Positions 53,777 to 62,594 of a DNA stretch of 64,000 bases are shown here, piece after piece. How positions within the stretch are numbered: position 1 is the first letter of the stretch; the number at the start of each line of letters is the position of its first letter. The position numbers and the translations under genes are program-made. The DNA is from Aquimarina spinulae (lineage in GTDB: Bacteria > Bacteroidota > Bacteroidia > Flavobacteriales > Flavobacteriaceae): positions 186,001-250,000 of the forward strand of contig NZ_CALSBP010000001.1 of assembly GCF_943373825.1 (NCBI RefSeq). The letters are read 5' to 3'. Under the pieces are notes generated by a model that worked only from the letters and a program-made list of their open reading frames with translations, made no database searches and was not told where the DNA came from.

Positions 53777-53803
53777 GGTAGGGTAATTTTTTTTTAAGCC
53801 GTT
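53777..53803 (+). promoter_or_regulatory. Proposed ECF promoter, copy B (before PKD lipoprotein 1)
   Basis: GGTAGGGTAA at 53777-53786, 13 bp, then CGTT at 53800-53803. The lipoprotein start is at 53867, leaving a leader of about 55-60 nt. See copies A (53112-53138) and C (60571-60597). Confidence 0.8.
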
Positions 53804-53866
53804 TCACTTTAAGAGAGGTTTAAAAAGCTTCTGAAGAAAATTTAGTAACCCCTAAAATTATTTACG

Positions 53867-55027
53867 ATGAAAAAACTTGGTATTTGGTATACGTTAATAC
53901 TTACACTTGTATTAGGATTTACCTCTTGTGAAACTGAAGATTTTAATAGTGATCCAGAGGTCGAGATTGTTATTGATAACAAAGAAGGAAGTGCGGTTTA
54001 TAGTTTTGAAGCTAAGACAAGCGGGATTGACAATGGTGCACAGACGATTTGGTCTGTAGATGGAAATGATATTGAAGGAGAAGATGAAGAAAATATTATT
54101 AATCAGATCTTAGATTACCTGTTTGAGCCTGGTAAACATACCATTTGTGTTAGAATTATAACCGAACAAAGAACAATAGAAGCCTGCACTGATATAGAGG
54201 TAGAGGTAGACGAAAATAATCCTTGTCCCGATTTGTTTTTTAGAAGTAAGCATTATCAAGGACGATCTACTTATAAGTTTTATGCAAATTTTAGAGGAAT
54301 TAATGAAGTGTCTTATGGATGGTATATTAATGATAGATTGGTAGAAGATTCTGCACCTGATGAAGATAATTATTTGATTTGGGATTTTAAAGAACCGGGA
54401 AGATATGAAGTGTGTATAAAAACAGAAACGCCAAATTGCCCAGAAGGAGTTTCTTATTGTAAAGTTATAGAAGTAGAAGAATCAAATTTGGTTTGCCCAG
54501 AAGTTTCTTTTACAAAAGAAACAGAACCAGGAACGGTAGGGACGTATACTTTTGGAGCCAAGATAGAAGGTGTAGATGAGGTAAGCCAAATACTATGGTA
54601 TGTTGATGGAAAGGTTGTTGAATCACCAAAAAATGATCCACAGGCAGGAAATAGAACTCTTGTATATCAATTTAATTCTGGAGTTCATGAAGTGTGCTTA
54701 AAAGTGATTACACCAGATTGCCCAGAGGGAGTAAAATATTGTAAAGAGATAAGAGTAGGGGATTGTCCGGATCTGTTCTTTGAACCAGAGCGAGATGGCG
54801 ATAAAGCTGCATATTATTTTTATCCTCGTGCATTCGAAGGAATCGATGACGTTACTCTAGAGTGGTTTGTTGACGGAAAATATGTAGGTAAATCACCAGA
54901 ATTCCCTCATAACAACCCATTTTATCACGAATTTGATGGACCAGGGAGATATGAAGTGTGCTTAATGATAGAAACTCCAGAATGCCCTGGCGGAACATCA
55001 TTCTGTAAGGTTATAGAATTTGAATAA
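53867..55027 (+). CDS. Cysteine-rich PKD-like repeat lipoprotein 1
   Basis: A lipoprotein signal (LTLVLGFTSC) with an acidic mature start (CETEDFNSD) suggests surface exposure. Four PKD/Ig-like repeats of about 85-95 residues follow. Repeats 2-4 share the pattern CPxxxF at the start, a WYxxxxxV strand, then VCxKxxTPxCPxGxxxC at the end (for example HEVCLKVITPDCPEGVKYC), giving four cysteines per repeat; repeat 1 is more divergent. The protein is divergent to the sigma gene and has promoter copy B. It probably binds or displays something outside the cell (inference). Confidence 0.85.
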   Translation: MKKLGIWYTLILTLVLGFTSCETEDFNSDPEVEIVIDNKEGSAVYSFEAKTSGIDNGAQTIWSVDGNDIEGEDEENIINQILDYLFEPGKHTICVRIITEQRTIEACTDIEVEVDENNPCPDLFFRSKHYQGRSTYKFYANFRGINEVSYGWYINDRLVEDSAPDEDNYLIWDFKEPGRYEVCIKTETPNCPEGVSYCKVIEVEESNLVCPEVSFTKETEPGTVGTYTFGAKIEGVDEVSQILWYVDGKVVESPKNDPQAGNRTLVYQFNSGVHEVCLKVITPDCPEGVKYCKEIRVGDCPDLFFEPERDGDKAAYYFYPRAFEGIDDVTLEWFVDGKYVGKSPEFPHNNPFYHEFDGPGRYEVCLMIETPECPGGTSFCKVIEFE

Positions 55028-55108
55028 TTGCTTGATTTTCTATTCGTTTCTAATAAAAAGAATAGAATACAAAATATGATAAGTTAGTTAGGTTAGATTA
55101 ATTAGGTT

Positions 55109-55144
55109 GATTCCCCGGGAGCGAGGCCATGCTTTTGGGGAATC
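55109..55144 (+). terminator. Possible terminator after lipoprotein 1
   Basis: GATTCCCC and GGGGAATC pair around a 20-nt loop, followed by TTTATTTATA, about 80 bp after the stop. The large loop makes this a moderate call. Confidence 0.45.
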
Positions 55145-55451
55145 TTTATTTATAGGATTAAGATGTAGTATGATTTTTAGTTCCTGAAAATAACTAATTG
55201 ATCACAATGCTTAACATAAGAATTAGAAAGAACGACACATTAAGTAGAGTAGTTTTTATATTGTCTTCTAAATCATCCCATTTTGAGCGAAGTCACTTGT
55301 TTTTGATACATCTTCTTTTATCCAGAGAAAACTCCTTTAGATTTATATTTAATGTTCTAATAAGACCTAATTTGATCGAAGAATAGAAAGCCACAGAATG
55401 TAAAATGAGGGAATATCGTTGTAGATAATTTAGCAATTGTAATATTGATGT
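55145..55451. other. Intergenic region between lipoprotein 1 and SusD
   Basis: No credible gene is seen; a 62-codon frame at 55198 looks like chance. The region contains one interspersed-repeat-like core at 55271-55297. Confidence 0.5.
55271..55297. repeat. Short interspersed repeat-like core
   Basis: CATCCCATTTTGAGCGAAGT resembles the TGAGC.AAGTC repeat core found in many Flavobacteria and the elements at 3299-3324 and 21906-21933. It is more degenerate than those. Confidence 0.4.
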
Positions 55452-55488
55452 AAAAAAATAGGGATGAGATTTTATATCTCACCCCTAT
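55452..55488 (-). terminator. Terminator of the susCD operon
   Basis: On the minus strand ATAGGGGTGAGAT pairs with ATCTCATCCCTAT (one mismatch, 5-nt loop) and is followed by seven T residues, about 30 bp after the susD stop. Confidence 0.8.
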
Positions 55489-55519
55489 ACATTATGTTAA
55501 TAATTATCTGAAATATTGA

Positions 55520-56974
55520 CTAGTTCAAATCCCAGAAAAGTTTTGTTTCTGCAAGATCACCACCTATTGCAGTAGAACCAGTGGTCCAATTAGTAGGATT
55601 TAAAGTCTGCTCAATAACAGGATATGTATATCTGTTTGGGAAGCCAGACTTAGGTTTGTCAGGAGTGGCTAATATTGGGAAATCTAAAAGTCTGATTGAA
55701 GTCCAGGCTTCTATACCTCTATTAAATAAGGCTATCCATTTTTGATTACCGATTACTTCTTTCCAAGGGGTTGTAGCAGTACTTGCAGCCAAAGCAGTAT
55801 CGTAATCAACTTCTGGTTGAGCAAGATAGGTTAAGGCATCTGCATTTGTTCCTCCCCAACTTTCTATTGATTCTACTACAGCAATATCATAGTGACTTTT
55901 TGCTGTTCCGCCCACTGCAAAAGTTCTCGCAGCAGCTTCGGCCAATAAAAACTCAACTTCTGCATAATCTAAAATTATACCGGGAGTTGTAGCTGCTTCT
56001 ACCTGAGCGGATACGTGAGAATGCGAATCATAATCCGAGGTCATACCAATACCTCCTCCAATATAGTTGCCAGTTCCAGGTACTTCTAAAAAGTATAAGG
56101 GTCTTCTGGGATCATTTAATGTATTCATCATATCTATAATTGTAACTGCAGCAACAAAATCATTTCTTCCACTCAAAACTAAATTATTATGAATAGGATT
56201 TGTGTTAGGAGCTGCTGCTAAATATGTGAAATTAGCATTATCGGCTCTACTGGTAAATACGCCACTTGTCACAGCATCTTCTACTGTAGTTCTAGCAAAT
56301 GCATTATCTACATCAGATAGTAAAATACCCATTCTTAGTTTTAAGGAAGCAGCAAATTTTTTCCATAGCGATGTATCACCACTATAAATATTATCGGCTG
56401 CTCCAAAACTTCCTTTGCTCGTATCTAAGGCATCGATAGCAATAGAAAGTCTTCCTATAAGATCTTTATAAATCGTCTCACCATCATCATATACTGGTAA
56501 TAAATCATCAATATCTAAAGCTTCTGTGTAGGGAACATTTCCAAAAGTTTCTACTAAGATACTATAGGTATAAACGGTTAATATTTCTATTACCTGAAGT
56601 TTATTGGCTTTAGTTTCAATATCAGCAGGTAGTGAATATTGCGTTTCTGCAATAATCTTTGCAGCTTCGTCAAAATCTTTTAAAACATCTTTATAAAGAA
56701 CACTCCAATGTGTAGCAGGAATGGTTCTTGTTACTTGATCATATTGGCTTTCTTGTAAATATGTTGTTTCCTGTAAATATTGCGCCCAAAGCTTCGTGTT
56801 ATTATTGTTCACGTTTAGATCGACCATTTGGTCAACCAAGTTCTTCTGTGCACCTGTAAATAAAGTTTCACCCGGAACAGAAGATGGATCTTTAATATTC
56901 TCATTCAGACTCTCGAGATTATCTGAACAAGATGCTATAATTACTGCTGTAATTAGAATTAATAATTTTTTCAT
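55520..56974 (-). CDS. SusD/RagB-family nutrient-binding lipoprotein
   Basis: The 484-residue surface lipoprotein (signal ending in AVIIASC) matches the SusD-like group: YLQETTYLQESQYDQVTRTI, ATHWSVLYKDVLKDFDEAAK, and the TPR-type helices ETFGNVPYTEALDIDDLLPV and SLWKKFAASLKLRMGIL. The C-terminal part has YAEVEFLLAEAAAR and WIALFNRGIEAWTSIRLLDF. SusD proteins cap the SusC channel and capture the ligand. No glycosidase or peptidase is encoded beside it, so the ligand is unknown. It follows susC by 12 bp. Confidence 0.93.
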   Translation of the reverse strand: MKKLLILITAVIIASCSDNLESLNENIKDPSSVPGETLFTGAQKNLVDQMVDLNVNNNNTKLWAQYLQETTYLQESQYDQVTRTIPATHWSVLYKDVLKDFDEAAKIIAETQYSLPADIETKANKLQVIEILTVYTYSILVETFGNVPYTEALDIDDLLPVYDDGETIYKDLIGRLSIAIDALDTSKGSFGAADNIYSGDTSLWKKFAASLKLRMGILLSDVDNAFARTTVEDAVTSGVFTSRADNANFTYLAAAPNTNPIHNNLVLSGRNDFVAAVTIIDMMNTLNDPRRPLYFLEVPGTGNYIGGGIGMTSDYDSHSHVSAQVEAATTPGIILDYAEVEFLLAEAAARTFAVGGTAKSHYDIAVVESIESWGGTNADALTYLAQPEVDYDTALAASTATTPWKEVIGNQKWIALFNRGIEAWTSIRLLDFPILATPDKPKSGFPNRYTYPVIEQTLNPTNWTTGSTAIGGDLAETKLFWDLN

Positions 56975-56986
56975 CTTTGCTATTTT

Positions 56987-59900
56987 TTAAAATTGTAATT
57001 TTAAGTTGAAACCTATGTCTCTAGTTGTTGGTAAAGGTCCAGTAGAATATCCTTGTAAATTACCAGAGCTTAAACCTCCTTCAGGATCTTCATGAGGAAT
57101 ATTTTTATCAATAATCCAAAGATTAGAACCAATTACACTAAAAGATACATCACTTAAAAAGGTGCGGTCAATTATTTTTTTAGGAAAAGTATATGTTAGA
57201 GAAACTTCTCGTAATTTTATATAACTAGCGTCGTAAACGAAAGCCGAGTCAGGAAAACCTCCATCCGATCCAAAAAGAGTATATTCATCTCCTGGAAGTC
57301 TTGTGGTATTTGGAGAACCATCAGCGGTAACACCTGGATTAATAAAGCCTCCACCATCTGCTAAGGTGTTTCTTACAGGGTTTCCAAGATCATTTATAAA
57401 AGCAGTTTCAGCATATAAACCAGTACCTAAACCATAGTATTGATCCAAAGAGAATATATCTCCACCTTTCTGAATGTCAATTAAAAAGCTAAAAGCAATA
57501 TTTTTATAGTTAAACTTATTAGAAATACCCATTAACCATTCTGGGTTTGTATCACCAATTACATTGTTAGATGCAGTAGTTTTTTCATAGTATCCATCAG
57601 CGTCAACAATTCTCTGACCATTTAAATAAGTATAATCAGTACCGTAAATAACTCCATAAGGTTGTCCTATAGTAGCATTTATTGTTATGCCTCCCTGAAA
57701 ATCACCTAGTTGTAAGTTTTCGATACCGTCTTCTAAGGAAATTACTTTATTTTCATTTTTAGACCAGTTTACATTCACATCCCAGCTAAAGTTTTGTGTT
57801 TGTACAGGAGTTCCGTATACAGATAACTCAATACCTTTGTTTTCAATTTCTCCTGCATTTAATATTTTAGAAGTGTATCCTGTTCCTCTACTTACAGGTA
57901 CTCCAAAAATTTGATCTATAGAGTTGTTTATATAATATGCGATGTCAAACCCAAGTCTACTTTGTAAAAGTTTCATCTCTAAACCAAGCTCTGTACTTGT
58001 TGTTCTTTCAGGTTTTAAATTTGGATTCTTTTTTACATTACCAACTGAAGTGCTTGCACTTCCAATAGGTGTATTTACAATATAGCTATCATATAAAAAG
58101 TCAAAAGGAGCACTGTTACCCACTTCTGCATAATTTGCTCTGATCTTACCGAATGAAATAATATCTGTATTTAAAAGATTAGAAAAAACAAAACTACCTG
58201 CAATGGATGGATAATAGAATGTACTATTATCTTTAGGTAGTGTTGAAGAATGATCTCTTCTTATTGTACCATCCAAAAATAACATGTTTTTATATCCTAA
58301 AGATACACTAGCATACACGCCGTCTACTCCAATTTTTTCATCTCTTTCAACTGGTAAAGGAAGAGGGCCTTTACTGTTTTGTAAAGAATATAACCTAGGT
58401 ACACTCAATCCACCACTGGTAGATGCATAAATAGATTGAAAATGATTTCTTCTGATATTAGTTCCTAGAGTTCCTTTAATGTTAAATTCGTCGCTTAAAT
58501 TTTTGTTGAAATTAAACATTAAATCATAGTTGGTCTCTGTGTTTTGAATATCTCTTCTTCCGTAACCAGAATCTACGTTACCTCTACTAACTCCAAAACG
58601 AGTAGGAACACTACCATTTGCTCTTCTTTCCTCTTGCAATTCAGAATATGTATCTGTAGCAACTCTACCGGTAATATCAAACCAATCTGTTACTTTGTAA
58701 TTTAAAGAAACGTTACCTAAGAAACGATTTCTCGTATCGGTTTGGTAATTTTCATATCGTTTCCAATATGGGTTATCCCAATAAATAGGAGCAGAACCTG
58801 CATTAGCAGAGGCGGGGTTCCAAGTTACATTTCTTCTTGTAGCAAAATAGATGTTTTCTTGTTGTTTTAGATCAACATTGGTTTGCCACCATTGTTTAAA
58901 CATACTGGTGATATTATCGTTATACCCTGTAGAGTTACGACCTAAACCATCTGTTTTGATATAATTTGCATAACCTGTGGCTGTTAATTTATCACTAAGT
59001 TTAAAGCTTCCGCTCATAGAAAAATTATGCTTCTTTATAGAGCTGTTAGGCATTATCCCAGTTTGATCAAACTTAGTATAATTTAACCTATAAGAACCTT
59101 GATCAGTTCCTTTATCAAATGATAGAGAATTTATAATGGTTATTGGAGTTTCGAAAAAGGTAATAGGGCCATTCTTTGCATTTACCCAAGGAGTAGCTAT
59201 TCTATAATTAGGAGAATCGGGATCTAAAGCATCCCATTGGTATACTAATAAGCTAGAATCAAACGGAGATCCATAAGAAGCATCATGGCTATATCTAACT
59301 GTTCTATCATCTGCTGTACCATCACCAAGAATGTCTCGTTGATAAAAACCTGAACTATAACCTGCACCATATTGCGTTTGATATTTTGCAAATGTACTTT
59401 TATCAATAGATCCAAATGTCATTCCAGAACTTACAGTGATACCTAATCCCTTAGATTTCCCTCCTTTTTTAGTAGTAATCATAATTACTCCATTTGCGGC
59501 TCTTGACCCATAAAGGGCAGATGCAGCTGCTCCTTTTAAAACATTTATAGATTCTATATCTTCAGGATTAATATCTGATGCTGCATTTCCATAATCATAA
59601 TACCCACCTCGAGCATTTGCCTGACCTACAGAATTACTATTTGTATTATTGATAGGAACCCCATCAATGACAAATAAAGCCTGATTACTTCCTGTTAAAG
59701 AAGCGTTACCTCTAATAACAACATTGGTAGATCCTCCTAAGTTATTATTTCTTTTAATTTGAAGACCAGAAGCTTTACCAGAAAGAGAGTTTACAAAATT
59801 TGCAGTCTTCACTCTGTTTAAATCTTCTCCGTCAACCTCTTGTGTAGAATATCCCAGAGATTTTTTATCTCTAGAAATACCAAGTGCAGTAACTACTATT

Positions 59901-60211
59901 TCTTCTAATTGAGAAGCGGTGACTTCTAATTGTACATTAATAGTTTTTTGGGTACCGACAACAACTTCTTGATCGGCAAAACCAAGATAACTGAATACAA
60001 GAGTACTCCCTTCTGAAGCTTGTAACGAATACATCCCATCAAAGTCTGTTTGAGTTCCACTGTTGCTGCCCTTTACGATAATGTTTACACCAGGTAAAGG
60101 TGTGCCACCATCGTCTGTGACCTTACCTGTAATAGGGGTCTCTTGCGCAACAGAAAATTGCGTCACTAATACTGTTAAAAGTATTAGCATGTTTTTAGTT
60201 AATAATTTCAT
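56987..60211 (-). CDS. SusC/RagA-family TonB-linked outer-membrane protein
   Basis: The 1074-residue protein has a signal peptide (MLILLTVLVTQFSVAQ), a carboxypeptidase-regulatory-like domain (about 28-105; GKVTDDGGTPLPGVNIIVKG, DFDGMYSLQASEGSTLVFSY), the TonB-box region LEEIVVTALGISRDKKSLGY, the plug (RVKTANFVNSLSGKASGLQI, VLKGAAASALYGSRAANGVI) and a large barrel ending in IGFNLKLQF. It forms the transport channel with SusD. No STN domain is present, so it does not signal to FecR directly. No copy of the GGTAGGGTAA element lies in front of it. Confidence 0.95.
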   Translation of the reverse strand: MKLLTKNMLILLTVLVTQFSVAQETPITGKVTDDGGTPLPGVNIIVKGSNSGTQTDFDGMYSLQASEGSTLVFSYLGFADQEVVVGTQKTINVQLEVTASQLEEIVVTALGISRDKKSLGYSTQEVDGEDLNRVKTANFVNSLSGKASGLQIKRNNNLGGSTNVVIRGNASLTGSNQALFVIDGVPINNTNSNSVGQANARGGYYDYGNAASDINPEDIESINVLKGAAASALYGSRAANGVIMITTKKGGKSKGLGITVSSGMTFGSIDKSTFAKYQTQYGAGYSSGFYQRDILGDGTADDRTVRYSHDASYGSPFDSSLLVYQWDALDPDSPNYRIATPWVNAKNGPITFFETPITIINSLSFDKGTDQGSYRLNYTKFDQTGIMPNSSIKKHNFSMSGSFKLSDKLTATGYANYIKTDGLGRNSTGYNDNITSMFKQWWQTNVDLKQQENIYFATRRNVTWNPASANAGSAPIYWDNPYWKRYENYQTDTRNRFLGNVSLNYKVTDWFDITGRVATDTYSELQEERRANGSVPTRFGVSRGNVDSGYGRRDIQNTETNYDLMFNFNKNLSDEFNIKGTLGTNIRRNHFQSIYASTSGGLSVPRLYSLQNSKGPLPLPVERDEKIGVDGVYASVSLGYKNMLFLDGTIRRDHSSTLPKDNSTFYYPSIAGSFVFSNLLNTDIISFGKIRANYAEVGNSAPFDFLYDSYIVNTPIGSASTSVGNVKKNPNLKPERTTSTELGLEMKLLQSRLGFDIAYYINNSIDQIFGVPVSRGTGYTSKILNAGEIENKGIELSVYGTPVQTQNFSWDVNVNWSKNENKVISLEDGIENLQLGDFQGGITINATIGQPYGVIYGTDYTYLNGQRIVDADGYYEKTTASNNVIGDTNPEWLMGISNKFNYKNIAFSFLIDIQKGGDIFSLDQYYGLGTGLYAETAFINDLGNPVRNTLADGGGFINPGVTADGSPNTTRLPGDEYTLFGSDGGFPDSAFVYDASYIKLREVSLTYTFPKKIIDRTFLSDVSFSVIGSNLWIIDKNIPHEDPEGGLSSGNLQGYSTGPLPTTRDIGFNLKLQF

Positions 60212-60570
60212 TATTGCATGTTAATTTTTGTTAGTAAGCAAGGTTATTAAGAATATTTAGAGGAGAATAGTGATAGTAATTTTTTAACAAAAGATTAACC
60301 TCAAATTTGTAAGGGTAATTATTTGAAACGACTAAATAAGATTTTTATCTATTTGTGAAGAAATTTTAGATCGTTTTAAACTCTATAACTTTATAGAACG
60401 ATGAATATCGAATATTGTGATTTAAGACCCAATGTTTTTTTATAATAATACAGGTAAATTAAAATTTATCGAGTTGTTTTATTATTTTTAAATATGTTAG
60501 ATGTATTTAGATAGTCTTTTGATTCTAATTTTATTTTATATACATTCATCCATATTAAATAGAGAAATGG
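60212..60570. other. Intergenic region between susC and lipoprotein 2
   Basis: AT-rich sequence without a gene. It must contain the susC promoter on the minus strand, but no clear box was recognised. The sequence GTAAGGGTAA at 60310-60319 resembles the ECF element only partly (spacing to a CG is 10 bp) and was not accepted as a copy. Confidence 0.5.
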
Positions 60571-60597
60571 GGTAGGGTAAATGAGTTTGTAAACGTT
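60571..60597 (+). promoter_or_regulatory. Proposed ECF promoter, copy C (before lipoprotein 2)
   Basis: GGTAGGGTAA at 60571-60580, 13 bp, then CGTT at 60594-60597; the start codon at 60624 lies 26 bp downstream. Spacing and both elements are identical to copies A and B, while the 13-bp spacers differ, which argues for selection on the elements. Confidence 0.8.
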
Positions 60598-60623
60598 ATA
60601 AATATATCTAGAACAGTTTAATA

Positions 60624-61796
60624 TTGAATAAATTAAGTACATATTGCAAAGGTTTTATACTCGCATTGGTAATGTTTACATACTCTTGTGTAAATGATGA
60701 CTCTTTTTTTCCTGATAGTATAGATGCTAAGATTACATCTACAACAACAATAGTATCTATCCTTAATGATATAAAAACAAGAAATTCGATAGTAAACGAA
60801 GAAGATCTGTGTTTTACTTTTAAATACCCATTAATATTTGGATATAATACAGATTCGACCATACGAGTTGATGACTATCAAGGGTTACTTGGAGTAATTT
60901 CTGGACAAAGCGCAAATTTTAATATAACCGGGCTGCAATTTCCTGTTCAGATCATGTTTAAAGGAGCCAATAGTACAATTCTTGTAGAGAATGAAGATAC
61001 TTTGATTAATGTGCTTAGAGAATGTGAGATAAAAACGTTTAGAGACGTTTTTAATCATTTATATAGGCAATGTTTTAAGTTTGAATATCCTATTGTTCTA
61101 AACGATAAAGACAATAAAGAAGTAGATATTGATACAGAGGAAAGCTTTAGTCGTTTTCTTGTAGATCAAGGTGCTAATTATCAACCAGATTTTAAGTTTC
61201 CAATATCGATATTAGTTACTCCTGACCTTAAACCGACACGGATATCAACATATTATGAATTTTATGAAATTATAAATAATTGCATTGGATGTCCTGCAAT
61301 ACGATTTGAAATCCAACCTTTACAAGAGAATGAGTATAGGTTTATTCCAGATATTGAGATTATGGAAGGATATCAATTGTTTTTCAAAATCAATGGAGAA
61401 GTGATTACCGATCAGGTTATTGATGGAAACCCATTTACAAGACAATTCACCCCAGGAACATATGAAACGTGTATAAAAGTAATTACGACTAACTGTCTTA
61501 AAGGAACAATTGCTTGTAAAGAAATTGTAGTAGAGCCTATTTGTCCCGTTGTTACATTTACTAATGAACGGGTTACAGGTACAAATACATATAAATTTAA
61601 CCCCTCTGTTACGGGAGTGAGTAATGATGTTACTATAGGTTGGTATGTAAATGAAGTTTTTATCGAAAACTCATTGTTAAGTGCCGGGATAGTAGAACTA
61701 GATTTGGATCAAGGTACAAATAATGTATGTGCAAAAGTGATAACTCCAAATTGCCCCAATGGGCAAAAGTTTTGTGATGAAGTAGTTGTTCCCTAA
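60624..61796 (+). CDS. Cysteine-rich PKD-like lipoprotein 2
   Basis: The start appears to be TTG at 60624: the frame has a stop shortly upstream, no earlier ATG exists, and the lipoprotein signal (ILALVMFTYSC) follows at once. The acidic mature start is CVNDDSFF. The N-terminal half has two units of one domain (CFTFKYPLIFGYNTDSTIRV and CFKFEYPIVLNDKDNKEVDI, each ending in a FPxxI strand). The C-terminal half has two PKD-like repeats with the same cysteine signature as lipoprotein 1 (TCIKVITTNCLKGTIACKEI, VCAKVITPNCPNGQKFCDEV). Shared promoter and repeats link both proteins. Function unknown. Confidence 0.8.
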   Translation: MNKLSTYCKGFILALVMFTYSCVNDDSFFPDSIDAKITSTTTIVSILNDIKTRNSIVNEEDLCFTFKYPLIFGYNTDSTIRVDDYQGLLGVISGQSANFNITGLQFPVQIMFKGANSTILVENEDTLINVLRECEIKTFRDVFNHLYRQCFKFEYPIVLNDKDNKEVDIDTEESFSRFLVDQGANYQPDFKFPISILVTPDLKPTRISTYYEFYEIINNCIGCPAIRFEIQPLQENEYRFIPDIEIMEGYQLFFKINGEVITDQVIDGNPFTRQFTPGTYETCIKVITTNCLKGTIACKEIVVEPICPVVTFTNERVTGTNTYKFNPSVTGVSNDVTIGWYVNEVFIENSLLSAGIVELDLDQGTNNVCAKVITPNCPNGQKFCDEVVVP

Positions 61797-61919
61797 CTAC
61801 CTTTTATAGTGTTAATGACAGAGCGTTAAATAGTATATGTCTTAACTTTAAAATCCTTTTCTTTTATCGAGTATAGAACACGATATTTTTGATAATTTTG
61901 CGATAAACAAAATGAAGTC

Positions 61920-62312
61920 ATGAAATATCACACCAGAAAAATTGTAAAACCAGGCGATTTAAATTCTAATGAGACGTTATTTGGAGGTAGATTATTAGAA
62001 TGGATAGATGAAGAAGCGGCATTGTATGCAATTATACAATTACAAAATAGAAGGGTAGTGACCAAATTTATGTCTGAAATCAATTTTGTAAGCTCTGCGG
62101 TACAAGGTGATATTATTGAAATAGGAATGGATGTCGTGAAATTTGGAAATACTTCTTTAATTCTTAAATGTGAAGTGAGGAATAAATTAACACGCAAAAC
62201 AATTATTAAGGTAGAAAATATAACGGTGGTTAATCTTGATGTCAATGGAAAACCAGTGTCACACGGTAAAACTAAGGTTGTACACGAAAAAAAAGAACTA
62301 CCTCAGAACTAG
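61920..62312 (+). CDS. Acyl-CoA thioesterase (hotdog fold, YciA-like)
   Basis: The 130-residue protein has the hotdog thioesterase features KPGDLNSNETLFGGRLLEWI, with the catalytic-type Asn/Asp region WIDEEAAL, MSEINFVSSAVQGDIIEIG, and FGNTSLILKCEVRNKLT. These enzymes hydrolyse acyl-CoA in the cytoplasm. An ATG eight bases upstream is followed almost at once by a stop, so 61920 is the start. Its end overlaps the convergent DUF721 gene by 15 bp. Confidence 0.85.
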   Translation: MKYHTRKIVKPGDLNSNETLFGGRLLEWIDEEAALYAIIQLQNRRVVTKFMSEINFVSSAVQGDIIEIGMDVVKFGNTSLILKCEVRNKLTRKTIIKVENITVVNLDVNGKPVSHGKTKVVHEKKELPQN

Positions 62313-62594
62313 TTTTTTGACTAATACTTTACCTAATTCATCATTGAGGTTGTCTATTATTTTTTGTCTGCCATAACTAAGTTCTTCTCTTAATACAGAT
62401 GATGTAAGTTCTACATACACAGTTTCTCTTTCAAGTTTAATATTTCGAGTATACTTTGTTATTGCAGGGCCCATTATTTTTTCCCAAACATCACGTACAG
62501 CAACCTTGTCCAACCCTTTTTGTAAATTATTGTCAGAAACAAAGCTTTTTAAAACTTCTTCCATACTCTGATGTTCTTGATGACGTTTTGCCAT
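62298..62594 (-). CDS. DUF721 (DciA-like) protein
   Basis: The 98-residue protein matches DUF721: EVLKSFVSDNNLQKGLDKVA, VRDVWEKIMGPAITKYTRNI, then VYVELTSSVLREELSYGRQK. DciA, a member of this family, is the loader or helper of the replicative helicase in bacteria without DnaC or DnaI. The nearby recF supports a DNA-replication role, and dnaB lies elsewhere in this window. Its start overlaps the lipoprotein stop by 1 bp. Confidence 0.82.
   Translation of the reverse strand: MAKRHQEHQSMEEVLKSFVSDNNLQKGLDKVAVRDVWEKIMGPAITKYTRNIKLERETVYVELTSSVLREELSYGRQKIIDNLNDELGKVLVKKLVLR

Noticed and set aside
55198..55386. 62-codon reading frame after lipoprotein 1
   Set aside because: It contains an interspersed-repeat core, has no signal or family features and looks like chance in a gap.
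60310..60330. GTAAGGGTAA as a fourth copy of the ECF element
   Set aside because: It lacks the GGTAG part, the next CG is 10 bp away instead of 13, and it points away from susC.
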